A stretch of DNA of 64,000 nucleotides, taken from positions 1,185,858 to 1,249,857 of the forward strand of contig NZ_AP014568.1 of assembly GCF_000828895.1 (NCBI RefSeq), written 5' to 3'. This DNA is from Serpentinimonas raichei (GTDB taxonomy: Bacteria; Pseudomonadota; Gammaproteobacteria; Burkholderiales; Burkholderiaceae_C). Positions 26,931 to 35,562 of this stretch are shown here, piece after piece (the first letter of the stretch is position 1; each line of letters starts with the position of its first letter). The notes below the pieces were generated by a model, which had not been told where the DNA came from, ran no database searches, and saw only the letters and a list, made by a program, of their open reading frames with translations. Made by a program: the position numbers and the translations under genes.

Positions 26931-28451
26931 ATGCTGCTCTCACTCGATTTTCTCGCCATCCCGCTGCTGATCGCTGCCGGGTTGGTCTTTGTCAGCCTGC
27001 TGGCAGGGCTGTTTTCGGTGCGGCTCGGGTTCTCGTTCTTGGTGGTGTTTCTCATCGCCGGAATGTTGTTGGGCGAAGACGGCCCGGGCGGGGTGGCGTT
27101 CAAGGATTTCGAGCTCGCTTTCTGGGTCGGCAACGTCGCATTGGCGGTGATCTTGCTCGACGGTGGCCTGCGCACCCAATACCGCAACTTTCGCACCGGG
27201 CTCAAACCGGCGCTGTGGCTGGCCACGCTCGGGGTCGTGGTCACGGCGGCGTTGACCGGGGTGGCGGCGCATTTTTTGCTTGGCCTGAGCTGGCCGATGG
27301 CGCTGCTGTTGGGGGCCATCGTCGGTTCCACCGACGCCGCAGCGGTGTTTGCGCTGCTCAAATCCAGCGGCGTGAAGCTCAACGAACGGGTCGCGGCCAC
27401 GCTCGAAATCGAATCCGGCCTCAATGACCCGATGGCGGTTTACCTCACGCTGGCCCTGATCGGCTGGGTCTTGCTCGATGCCCAAAACGCTGGGGCCGAC
27501 ATGGCATGGTGGTGGCCGCTGCGCGATCTGGCGCTGCAGTTTGGTTGGGGCGCGGCGCTGGGCATCGGCGCCGGCTGGGCCTTTGCCCTGCTGCTGCGCC
27601 GGCTCACCGTGTGGGCGCGCCCCAGCGGCGGCGTGCGCGCGCTGTTGCTCACTTCGGCGGGCCTGAGCGTGTTTGCCCTCACCACTTGGGTCGGGGGCTC
27701 GGGCTTTTTGGCGGTCTACCTGTTTGGCGTGCTGGTGGCCAACCGGGCCACGCAGTGCGTGGCGCCCTCGCTGTCGGCCATGGACGGCTTTGCCTGGCTG
27801 GCGCAGGCCTCAATGTTTTTGCTGCTGGGGCTGTTGGTCACGCCTTCGGATGCGCTGGCGGCTTTGTTGCCGGCCTTGGGCGTGGTGGCGGTGCTGATGC
27901 TGCTGGCGCGCCCGCTCTCGGTCTGGATCATTCTCAAACCGCTGCGTTTTGACAAACGCGAGATCGCCTTCATTTCATGGGTGGGGCTGCGCGGCGCGGT
28001 GCCGATCGTGCTGGCCATTTTCCCGGTCATGGCGGGGGTGGAAGGGGCCGAGATTTTCATCAGCGTGGCCCTGATCGTGGTCATGGCCTCGTTGGTGCTG
28101 CAAGGTTCGACCATACCCTGGAGCGCACGGCGCACCGGCGTGGTGCTGCCCAACCACGACGACGTGGCGTTGGCGCGGCAGGTGTATGGCGATTTTGAGG
28201 TGCCCGGCAACGCCCGCATGAGCGATTTGTGCGGCTTTTATGGCTGGCCGCCGGTGCCAGACGACCATCTGGACGCGGCCCAGTGGCTGACGCAGGCGCT
28301 GGGCCGGCCACCGATCGAGGGCGACCACGCCAACTTGGGCGCGGCCGAACTGAGTGTGCGCCGGATGGAAGATGGCGAGATCGTGCGGGTGGGCATCCGC
28401 TTGCTGCGCGACCCGGCCGCACCCGACGTGGAAGCCGACCCATCCGACTAG
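26931..28451 (+). CDS. CPA1 potassium/proton antiporter, NhaP2-like
   Basis: 506-residue antiporter with about twelve membrane segments over residues 1-395 and a soluble C-terminal domain of about 110 residues resembling the NhaP2/CvrA tail. The transport motif region ESGLNDPMAVYLT and GSTDAAAVFALLK are present. NhaP2-type proteins exchange K+ (or other monovalent cations) for protons. It is 65 bases downstream of hoxI on the same strand and could be read through from the hox operon, as no terminator is visible. The ion specificity is not shown by the sequence. Confidence 0.9.
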   Translation: MLLSLDFLAIPLLIAAGLVFVSLLAGLFSVRLGFSFLVVFLIAGMLLGEDGPGGVAFKDFELAFWVGNVALAVILLDGGLRTQYRNFRTGLKPALWLATLGVVVTAALTGVAAHFLLGLSWPMALLLGAIVGSTDAAAVFALLKSSGVKLNERVAATLEIESGLNDPMAVYLTLALIGWVLLDAQNAGADMAWWWPLRDLALQFGWGAALGIGAGWAFALLLRRLTVWARPSGGVRALLLTSAGLSVFALTTWVGGSGFLAVYLFGVLVANRATQCVAPSLSAMDGFAWLAQASMFLLLGLLVTPSDALAALLPALGVVAVLMLLARPLSVWIILKPLRFDKREIAFISWVGLRGAVPIVLAIFPVMAGVEGAEIFISVALIVVMASLVLQGSTIPWSARRTGVVLPNHDDVALARQVYGDFEVPGNARMSDLCGFYGWPPVPDDHLDAAQWLTQALGRPPIEGDHANLGAAELSVRRMEDGEIVRVGIRLLRDPAAPDVEADPSD

Positions 28452-28480
28452 TGCCCCCACGCCCTAGGGCTGGCGCAGCC

Positions 28481-29692
28481 TCAGATTGGTGGCGGCCCCG
28501 CGTACAGGCGCGGCACGTCGATGAGCTTGGGGCCCAGCAGCCGCATGGCGCTGTCGCGGCCCCAGCGCAACAGCCCGCCGGCATGAAAGATGGTGCCGTT
28601 GCGCTGCGAACGCGCTTGCACCCACGCACAGCGGCGCCAACGCGCCTGGGCCCAGCGCTGCAGCAAGGCTGGCCAATCGGGTGCAGCGCCGCCCCCTTGT
28701 GCCGCCAATAGGCGCCCCAAGGCCCATGCGTCTTCCAGCGCCATAGCAGCGCCTTGCGCCAGATAGGGCCGCATCGGGTGTGCCGCGTCGCCCAACAGCG
28801 CCACCGGGCCACGCACCATGTCGGCGGCACGGGCTACACGCGGGCGCCCAAACAGCGGCCACAGCCGCCACAGCGGCACCGCCTCCAACACCTGGTGCAA
28901 ATCCCGGTGTGGCAACAGGCCCAGGCTGTGCCACAGCGCCTGTGGCTGCGCCGGATGGTCCCAGCCCACCGGCCCGTCGGGCAAATCGCCCTCCACCACC
29001 ACCACCACATTGAGCCACTGGCCGGCCCGCACCGGGTAATGCACCGCATGCATGCGCCGCCCCAGCCAAGCCGTTACGCCGTTGTGGCGCAGGTGGGGCG
29101 GCAAGCGCGCCATGTTGATCATGCCGCGGTAAGCCACATGGCCGCTGAACTGGGGCGTCCCGTCGGCCAGCAGTTGTTCGCGCACTTGGCTGCGCAAGCC
29201 ATCGCAAGCCAGCAACGCCGCCGCCGGCCAGCTTGGTCCTCCCAGGCTGCGCAGTTGCAGCCCACCGTCTGGAAACAGCTCGAGGGCTCCGATGCGCTGC
29301 TGCAAGTGCAAGCCGGTGCCGCCCTCGGCCCGCACCGCCTGCAACAGCAGGGTGTGCAAGTCGGCGCGGTGGAGGGTGGCGTAGGGCGCACCGTAGCGGC
29401 GCTCGGCCCGTTGCGCCAGCGGCAAGGCACCCAAGAGGGCCCCGCCCGTGGCATCGCGCACCTGCAAATCGATCGGGAACGCCGCCACCTCGCGCAGCCC
29501 ACCCTCTAGCCCCCAATCGCGCAACACCCGCACCGCATTGGGCCCGAGCTGCACGCCCGCACCCACCTCAGAAAATGCGTCGGCCTGTTCCAGCAAATCA
29601 AGGCTCAAACCCGGCGCGGCCTGGCGCAGCGCCAGCGCAGCCCCCAGTCCGGCCAAGCCCCCGCCGGCTATCAGCAAGCGCTCAGCGTCCAT
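28481..29692 (-). CDS. FAD-dependent aromatic monooxygenase family protein
   Basis: 403-residue group A flavoprotein hydroxylase. It has an N-terminal LLIAGGGLAGLGAALAL (FAD), a DG motif in ACDGLRSQVRE and a GD motif in LLGDAAHPMRPYLAQGAAMALEDA. The GVQLGPNAVRVL segment resembles salicylate/3-hydroxybenzoate hydroxylases more than UbiH. ATG 29692 gives the normal N-terminus. It lies 48 bases downstream of the S49 peptidase on the same strand and converges on nhaP2. The substrate is not determinable. Confidence 0.87.
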   Translation of the reverse strand: MDAERLLIAGGGLAGLGAALALRQAAPGLSLDLLEQADAFSEVGAGVQLGPNAVRVLRDWGLEGGLREVAAFPIDLQVRDATGGALLGALPLAQRAERRYGAPYATLHRADLHTLLLQAVRAEGGTGLHLQQRIGALELFPDGGLQLRSLGGPSWPAAALLACDGLRSQVREQLLADGTPQFSGHVAYRGMINMARLPPHLRHNGVTAWLGRRMHAVHYPVRAGQWLNVVVVVEGDLPDGPVGWDHPAQPQALWHSLGLLPHRDLHQVLEAVPLWRLWPLFGRPRVARAADMVRGPVALLGDAAHPMRPYLAQGAAMALEDAWALGRLLAAQGGGAAPDWPALLQRWAQARWRRCAWVQARSQRNGTIFHAGGLLRWGRDSAMRLLGPKLIDVPRLYAGPPPI

Positions 29693-29740
29693 GCAACCCC
29701 CTCGCCCCTGTGCACACGGCAACCCTAGGTGCAGCGAAAC

Positions 29741-30706
29741 TCAACGCAGCACCCAACCCCACTCTTTGAGCGTCTGCAGGGCGCTCTCGCCCGCCCCCGC
29801 GCCCAGGCGCCGCGCCAGTTGCTGCGCCACGTTTTCGCGCTGGGTGTAATCGATGATGTGCGCCGCCCCAATCACCTCGCTGGCCACGTGCTCGACGCTG
29901 CCAAAGCCATCAGCCAAACCCTTTTCGACTGCGCGCTGACCGTTCCAGATCAGTCCGCTGAAGGTCTCTGGGGTTTCGCGCAGGCGCTCGCCACGGCCTT
30001 TGCGCACCACGTCGATGAACTGCTGGTGGATGTCGTCCAGCATGGCCTGCGTGTGCCGCACCTGGGCTTCGTTGGGCGGGCTGAAGGGGTCCATGAAGCC
30101 CTTGTTTTCGCCGGCAGTGAGCAAACGGCGATCGACCCCGACCTTGTCCATCAGCTCGGTAAAGCCAAAGCCGCTCATCATGACGCCGATGCTGCCCACC
30201 AAGCTCGCCTTGTCCACGTGTATGGCGGTGGCTGCCGACGCCACATAATAGGCCGCCGAGGCCCCCACCTCCTCGATCACGGCGTGCACGGGCTTGTCGT
30301 GCAGGCCGCGCAAGCGGTGGATCTCGTCGGCGATGATGCCGGCTTGCACCGGCGAACCGCCGGGTGAGTTGATCAGCAGCAACACCCCTTTGGCGCTGGG
30401 CTCTTTGAAAGCGGCGCGCAAAGACTGCACGACAGCCCGGGCGTTGGCGTCGGCGTCGGATGCGATGACCCCGCGCACCTCGATCAGCGCCGTGTGCGGC
30501 ACCGCCAGCGTGGCGCGGGTGGCGACATCGCGCATCAGCATGGCAGCCACCAACAAAACCACCGCCAACCAGAGCAGGCGAAAGAAAATTTTCCAGCGCC
30601 GCGCGGCGCGTTGCTCGCGCAGCGTGGCAAAAACCAGTTTCTCGAGGGTTTCGCGCTCCCACTCGGGAGTGATTTTGGCGCTCGGTGCCGGGGTGGGTTC
30701 GTCCAT
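29741..30706 (-). CDS. S49-family signal peptide peptidase (SppA-like)
   Basis: 321-residue membrane-anchored serine peptidase. One transmembrane helix spans residues 41-58 (after RRWK), and the catalytic domain is outside. The Ser nucleophile is Ser150 in EEVGASAAYY and the catalytic Lys is Lys202 in TAGENKGFMDPF, the Ser-Lys dyad of short-form SppA. LINSPGGSP is the conserved substrate-binding region. In many Comamonadaceae this gene follows rne/rluC genes; here the upstream neighbour is a 373-base intergenic region. Confidence 0.93.
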   Translation of the reverse strand: MDEPTPAPSAKITPEWERETLEKLVFATLREQRAARRWKIFFRLLWLAVVLLVAAMLMRDVATRATLAVPHTALIEVRGVIASDADANARAVVQSLRAAFKEPSAKGVLLLINSPGGSPVQAGIIADEIHRLRGLHDKPVHAVIEEVGASAAYYVASAATAIHVDKASLVGSIGVMMSGFGFTELMDKVGVDRRLLTAGENKGFMDPFSPPNEAQVRHTQAMLDDIHQQFIDVVRKGRGERLRETPETFSGLIWNGQRAVEKGLADGFGSVEHVASEVIGAAHIIDYTQRENVAQQLARRLGAGAGESALQTLKEWGWVLR

Positions 30707-30931
30707 GTGGGGCGGGGCTTTAAGGGTTGAGGGTTAGCGTGTGCGCTATTGTCGCCGGCAACAGCGCCATGGGGCGCGCCGCGCGGCCAACTGCTGCAGC
30801 AGATTGGGATTATCTGCGGACCTTGCTGTCGCGGTGGCGGCCCTGCACAGACTGGGACCAGCTGACCAGGGTTTTGCAACACCTCCATGGCGGAGCATTT
30901 GCGGCGCTTGCGTTTTGGCCGGAAAATCCGC

Positions 30932-30950
30932 GTATTTCATGATGAAATAC
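30932..30950. repeat. 19-base perfect palindrome
   Basis: GTATTTCATGATGAAATAC: two 9-base arms around one central G. It lies 36.5 bases (about 3.5 helical turns) upstream of the FNR box, in the 373-base gap between the S49 peptidase and the di-iron protein. It looks like a dimeric repressor or activator site; the regulator is unknown. The rest of this gap (30707-31079) holds no recognisable gene. Confidence 0.6.
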
Positions 30951-30970
30951 CAGCGCTTGGCGCTCTCGAC

Positions 30971-31012
30971 TTGATGCACATCAAGCGCACCCAGGGCGGC
31001 GCTCTCTACATT
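30971..31012 (+). promoter_or_regulatory. FNR/ANR box and class II promoter
   Basis: TTGATGCACATCAA (30971-30984) is a perfect match to the FNR consensus TTGAT-N4-ATCAA. A -10-like TACATT lies at 31007-31012. With a start near 31019, the FNR centre falls at -41.5, the classical activating position. This predicts induction of the downstream di-iron MBL gene when oxygen is low. Geometry seen in sequence; activity inferred. Confidence 0.72.
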
Positions 31013-31079
31013 TCACCCTTTGCTCTGCACGCCCACCCGATGGCGCAGCGGACTACCCACCTCTGGAACCTAGTTGGCC

Positions 31080-31847
31080 ATGGCGATCGAATTATTTAAC
31101 CACGATGGGCATGTGTGCCTGATGTTTGCGCACCTCAGCGACGAGGGCGGCGAAGCGGTGCAGGCCAACCAGTTTCTGGTGATCGACGGGCAACAAGGCG
31201 CCGTCATCGACCCCGGCGGCAACGTGGCCTACAACGAGCTGCTGCTCACCATCAGCCGCTATTTCCCGCCCAACAAACTGACCGAAATCCTCGCCTCGCA
31301 CGCCGACCCGGACATCATCGCCTCGCTGGACCGCTGGATGACCAGCACCCAGGCCACCCTCTACATTTCGCGCCTGTGGGAGCGTTTCGCACCGCATTTC
31401 TGCAAACCGGGCAAAACCGTCGGGCGCATCATCGGCATCCCCGACCCAGGCATGCGCATCCCGCTTGGGCGCGGTGAGATCGTGGCGCTGCCGGCGCATT
31501 TCATGCACGCCGAAGGCAACTTCCAGTTCTGGGACCCGGTCAGCCGCATCCTGTTCTCGGGCGATCTGGGCGTGTCGTTGGGCACCTCGGCCGAGGCCTC
31601 CCAGCCCATCACCTCGCTGGCGCCAAACATCCCCCGCATGGAGGGCTTTCACCGCCGCTACATGGTCTCGCAAAAGGTACTCAGGCTGTGGGCCCACATG
31701 GTGCGCAAGCTGCCGATCCACATGATCGTGCCCCAGCATGGCGCGCCGCTGGCCGGCCCCGCCGTGCATGAGTTTATCGACTGGATTGAAACCCTGAGCT
31801 GCGGCGTGGACCACCTGACGCAAGCGGACTACGCCATCCCCAAGTGA
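31080..31847 (+). CDS. MBL-fold oxygen-binding di-iron protein
   Basis: 255-residue metallo-beta-lactamase-fold protein resembling the di-iron half of flavodiiron proteins but without a flavodoxin domain. The metal motif reads SHADPDIIASL in place of HxExDH, with further ligands in ALPAHFMHAEGNF, FSGDLG and PQHGAP. ODP-type proteins of this kind bind oxygen at a di-iron site and can act as sensors or reductases. ATG 31080 is chosen over TTG 31074. The FNR box upstream fits an oxygen-related role. The exact reaction is unknown. Confidence 0.83.
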   Translation: MAIELFNHDGHVCLMFAHLSDEGGEAVQANQFLVIDGQQGAVIDPGGNVAYNELLLTISRYFPPNKLTEILASHADPDIIASLDRWMTSTQATLYISRLWERFAPHFCKPGKTVGRIIGIPDPGMRIPLGRGEIVALPAHFMHAEGNFQFWDPVSRILFSGDLGVSLGTSAEASQPITSLAPNIPRMEGFHRRYMVSQKVLRLWAHMVRKLPIHMIVPQHGAPLAGPAVHEFIDWIETLSCGVDHLTQADYAIPK

Positions 31848-31939
31848 GCGCCTGCATTCCAAACCCCTTGTTTGTGGCATGACCGCCAGCTGGCCAGCCA
31901 GCCCCCAATCTTTCCAGACGCGCACCAGAAAAACACCCA

Positions 31940-34387
31940 ATGGCCATCAAGAAGTCCGACCTCTATTCCTCCCTCTGGGCCGGCTGCGACGAACTGCGCG
32001 GCGGCATGGATGCCAGCCAGTACAAAGACTACGTCCTGTTCATGCTGTTCATCAAGTACATCAGCGACAAGTACGCCGATTCCGACGACTTCGCGCCTCC
32101 CGTCGTGATCCCCAAGGGGGCGAGCTTCAAGGACATGGTCGCGCTCAAAGGCAAGAGCGACATCGGCGACAAGATCAACACGCAGATCATCCAGCCCCTG
32201 ATCGACGCGAACACGCGCCTGGCCCGCAGCGACTTCCCGGACTTCAACGACCCCAACAAGCTCGGCCAAGGCAAGGAGATGGTTGACCGGCTGACCAACC
32301 TGATCGGCATTTTCCAGAAGCCCGAGCTCGACTTCTCAAATAACCGTGCCGAGCACGACGACATCCTGGGCGACGCCTACGAGTACCTGATGCGGCACTT
32401 CGCCACCGAGAGTGGCAAGAGCAAGGGCCAGTTCTACACGCCGTCCGAGGTGAGCCGCGTGATCGCCAAGGTGATCGGCATCTCGCCAAGCAACACCGTC
32501 GGCAGCACCACCGCCTACGACCCAACCTGCGGCTCGGGCTCGCTGCTGCTGAAGGTGGCCGCCGAGGCCGGCAAGCACATCACCCTAGAAGGCCAGGAAA
32601 AGGACGTGACCACTGCGGGCCTGGCGCGCATGAACATGATCCTGCACGACTTCCCCACCGCCAACGTGCTCGGCGGCAGCAGCACGCTGGCCAACCCGAA
32701 GTTCCTGGACGGACAGAAGCTGCGCACCTACGACTACGTGGTGGCCAATCCGCCCTTCAGCGACAAAGCCTGGAGCACCGGCATCACGCCTGCAACCGAC
32801 CCGCATCAGCGCTTCGCCTGGGGCGTGCCGCCCACCAAGCAAGGCGACTACGCTTACCTGCTGCACATCATCCGCAGCATGAAGGCCAACGGCAAAGCCG
32901 CTTGCATCCTGCCCCACGGCGTGCTGTTCCGCGGCAACGCCGAGGCCGTGATTCGCAAGCAACTGCTCACCAGCGGCATTCTGAAGGGCGTCATCGGCCT
33001 GCCGGCCAACCTGTTCTACGGCACGGGAATCCCCGCCTGCATCCTGGTGCTCGACAAGGAAAACGCCGCCTCCCGCAAGGGCGTGATGATGCTTGACGCC
33101 AGCAAGGGCTGCATCAAAGACGGCAACAAAAACCGCCTGCGCGAGCAAGACATTCACCGCATCGTCGACACCTTCCGCCGCAAGGACGATGTGCCCCGAT
33201 ACGCCCGCTTTGTGCCGCTGGCCGAGATTGCCGACGCCAAGAACGACTACAACCTCAACCTGCCACGCTACATCGACAGCAGCGCGCCCGAAGACCTGCA
33301 CGACATCACCGCCCACCTGCGCGGCGGCATCCCGGAGCGCGATCTGGACGACCCTGCCGCCCAGCTCGCGCCCTTCTGGCAGGTGCTGCCGGGCGTGCGC
33401 CAGGGCTTCTTCGAACCGGCTGGCCGTGCCGGGTATGTCAAGCTGAAGCTGCCGCTGGCCGAGTTGAAGACCGCCATCGGCCGCCATGCCGAGTTTTCGG
33501 CGTTCAACCAGCAGGCCACGCAGCGCTTCGCCGACTGGCGCACTGCCGCCACCCAGCGCCTGCGGGGCTTCGGCGCCGATGCCCATCCCAAAGAACTGAT
33601 CGCGGCGCTGTCCGAAGACCTGCTGGCCGCCTTTGCCGACGTGCCGCTGGTCGATGCCTACGACATTTACCAGCACCTGATGGACTACTGGGCCGAAACG
33701 ATGCAGGACGACGCCTACCTGATTGCCGCCGACGGCTGGGTGGCAAAAACCTCGCGCATCCTCGACACCGACAAGAAAGGCAAAACCAAAGACCGCGGCT
33801 GGACCTGCGAGCTCATCCCCAAGCCCCTCATCGTGGCGCGCTGCTTTGCCAAGGAGCAGGCGGCACTGGACGCGGCGCAGGCAAACCTCGAAGCGGCCAC
33901 CGCCAGCCTGGCCGAGCTGGAGGAGGAACACGGCGGCGAGGAAGGCATTTTGAGCGCGCTGGACAAGCTCGCCAAGGCCGAGGTCAACGCCCGGCTCAAA
34001 GAGATCAAGGGCCTCGTCGCGAAAGACGAGGACGCCAAGGCGGAAGCGGCCGTGCTCACGCGCTGGCTGGAGCTGTCCGAGCGCGAGACCGCGCTCAAGC
34101 GCGCAGTCAAGGAGCAGAACGTCGCGCTCGACCAGCGCGCCCACGACCAGTACCCCGCGCTCACCGAGGCCGAGATCAAAGCGCTGGCCATCGACGACAA
34201 ATGGATGGCGACGCTGGCCGGCACCGTGCAGGGCGAGCTGGAGCGCGTCTCGCAAACCCTGACCGGCCGCATCCGCGAGCTGGCCGAGCGCTATGCCACG
34301 CCGCTGCCACAGCTCACCGACGAGGTGGCGACGCTGGCCGCCCGGGTGCAAGAACACCTCGCGAAGATGGGGGCGACATGGAAGTGA
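31940..34387 (+). CDS. hsdM: Type I restriction-modification DNA methyltransferase HsdM
   Basis: 815-residue adenine methyltransferase subunit. The N-terminal HsdM helical domain (residues 1-140) is followed by SAM motif DPTCGSGS (194-201) and catalytic NPPF (270-273). A long C-terminal region (about 640-815) is rich in Ala, Glu and Lys and predicted coiled coil, so this is the long form of HsdM. ATG 31940 begins MAIKKSDLYS. It overlaps hsdS by 10 bases. It is first in a five-gene block and is preceded by a 92-base gap in which I see no convincing promoter. Confidence 0.95.
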   Translation: MAIKKSDLYSSLWAGCDELRGGMDASQYKDYVLFMLFIKYISDKYADSDDFAPPVVIPKGASFKDMVALKGKSDIGDKINTQIIQPLIDANTRLARSDFPDFNDPNKLGQGKEMVDRLTNLIGIFQKPELDFSNNRAEHDDILGDAYEYLMRHFATESGKSKGQFYTPSEVSRVIAKVIGISPSNTVGSTTAYDPTCGSGSLLLKVAAEAGKHITLEGQEKDVTTAGLARMNMILHDFPTANVLGGSSTLANPKFLDGQKLRTYDYVVANPPFSDKAWSTGITPATDPHQRFAWGVPPTKQGDYAYLLHIIRSMKANGKAACILPHGVLFRGNAEAVIRKQLLTSGILKGVIGLPANLFYGTGIPACILVLDKENAASRKGVMMLDASKGCIKDGNKNRLREQDIHRIVDTFRRKDDVPRYARFVPLAEIADAKNDYNLNLPRYIDSSAPEDLHDITAHLRGGIPERDLDDPAAQLAPFWQVLPGVRQGFFEPAGRAGYVKLKLPLAELKTAIGRHAEFSAFNQQATQRFADWRTAATQRLRGFGADAHPKELIAALSEDLLAAFADVPLVDAYDIYQHLMDYWAETMQDDAYLIAADGWVAKTSRILDTDKKGKTKDRGWTCELIPKPLIVARCFAKEQAALDAAQANLEAATASLAELEEEHGGEEGILSALDKLAKAEVNARLKEIKGLVAKDEDAKAEAAVLTRWLELSERETALKRAVKEQNVALDQRAHDQYPALTEAEIKALAIDDKWMATLAGTVQGELERVSQTLTGRIRELAERYATPLPQLTDEVATLAARVQEHLAKMGATWK

Positions 34388-35562
34388 GGCCGGGGTACAA
34401 GCTGACTGAGGTGGGGGTCATCCCGGACGATTGGGTAGTAGCGGCGATCTCTCAAGTGGCTCCCCTCCAGCGTGGCTTTGATCTTCCAGCTCGATCAATT
34501 AAACCCGGCCCGTTTCCAATCGTGTACTCAAACGGCAGCGAGGGGTTTCACAACGTTGCGATGGTCAAGGGGCCTGGCGTTGCTACCGGTCGCTCCGGCA
34601 CGCTTGGCAAGCTTCATTACATCGACAGTGACTATTGGCCTCACAACACGTCGCTGTGGGTCACTCGGTTCAACGAAAACGATCCAAAGTTCATTTATTA
34701 CCTATACCATTCATTGCACTTCGAGCGATTCGCATCGGGCTCCGGTGTGCCGACGCTCAATCGCAACGATGCGCATGGCCACCAAATTGCGGTACCGAGA
34801 GATCGCGCGGAACAACGCGCCATCGCCACGGCATTGAGCGATGTGGATGCGCTGCTGGCCGGGCTGGAACGGCTCATTGCCAAGAAGCGCGACCTCAAAC
34901 AGGCCGCCATGCAGCAACTCCTCACCGGCCAGACCCGCTTGCCGGGTTTTCAGGGCGAGTGGGAGGTGAAGCGGCTCGGTGAACTCGGCGTAACCTACGG
35001 CGGACTGACCGGCAAAACCAAGGCGGACTTCGGCTCAGGCGCGGCCAGATACGTCACCTTTATGAACGTGATGGCCAACACGGTCATTGACCACAGCACG
35101 TTTGAGGCGGTCCGCGTGTCTTTATCAGAAAACCAGAATCGGGTCGAACGCGGCGACCTGCTCTTCAATGGGTCGTCTGAAACGCCAGAAGAGGTTGCGC
35201 TGTGCGCGCTCGTGCAGCGTGATGTGCACAACCTGTACCTAAACAGCTTCTGCTTCGGGTTCCGGCCCCGTGCGGATGCGGAGGTTGACGGACTCTTCCT
35301 GACCTACTACATCCGCAGTTCTGAAGGCCGCGAGATTATGAAGTCGCTCGCCCAAGGATCGACGCGATACAACCTGTCAAAGAAGGCGTTGCTCGTGGCA
35401 GAAGTCAGGGTGCCTACCCTGCCCGAGCAAGTGGCGATTGTTGGAACGTTATCCGACATGGCCACCGAACTCACCGCCCTCGAAGCCCGCCGCGACAAGA
35501 CCCGCGCGCTCAAGCAAGGCATGATGCAAGAACTCTTGACCGGAAGGACCCGCCTGATATGA
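34378..35562 (+). CDS. hsdS: Type I restriction specificity subunit HsdS
   Basis: 394-residue specificity subunit with two target recognition domains (residues about 1-140 and 195-350), each followed by the conserved helix. The two helices end with the similar blocks LKQAAMQQLLTGQTRLPGF and LKQGMMQELLTGRTRLI, the internal repeat expected of HsdS. The domains are visibly less GC-rich than hsdM and hsdR, as expected for exchangeable recognition modules. It overlaps hsdM by 10 bases and the DUF262 gene by 4. Confidence 0.94.
   Translation: MEVRPGYKLTEVGVIPDDWVVAAISQVAPLQRGFDLPARSIKPGPFPIVYSNGSEGFHNVAMVKGPGVATGRSGTLGKLHYIDSDYWPHNTSLWVTRFNENDPKFIYYLYHSLHFERFASGSGVPTLNRNDAHGHQIAVPRDRAEQRAIATALSDVDALLAGLERLIAKKRDLKQAAMQQLLTGQTRLPGFQGEWEVKRLGELGVTYGGLTGKTKADFGSGAARYVTFMNVMANTVIDHSTFEAVRVSLSENQNRVERGDLLFNGSSETPEEVALCALVQRDVHNLYLNSFCFGFRPRADAEVDGLFLTYYIRSSEGREIMKSLAQGSTRYNLSKKALLVAEVRVPTLPEQVAIVGTLSDMATELTALEARRDKTRALKQGMMQELLTGRTRLI

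Noticed and set aside
30707..31079. Small protein genes in the 373-base gap before the di-iron protein
   Set aside because: Open frames there are short, mixed in composition and overlap the regulatory palindromes; none has a ribosome binding site.
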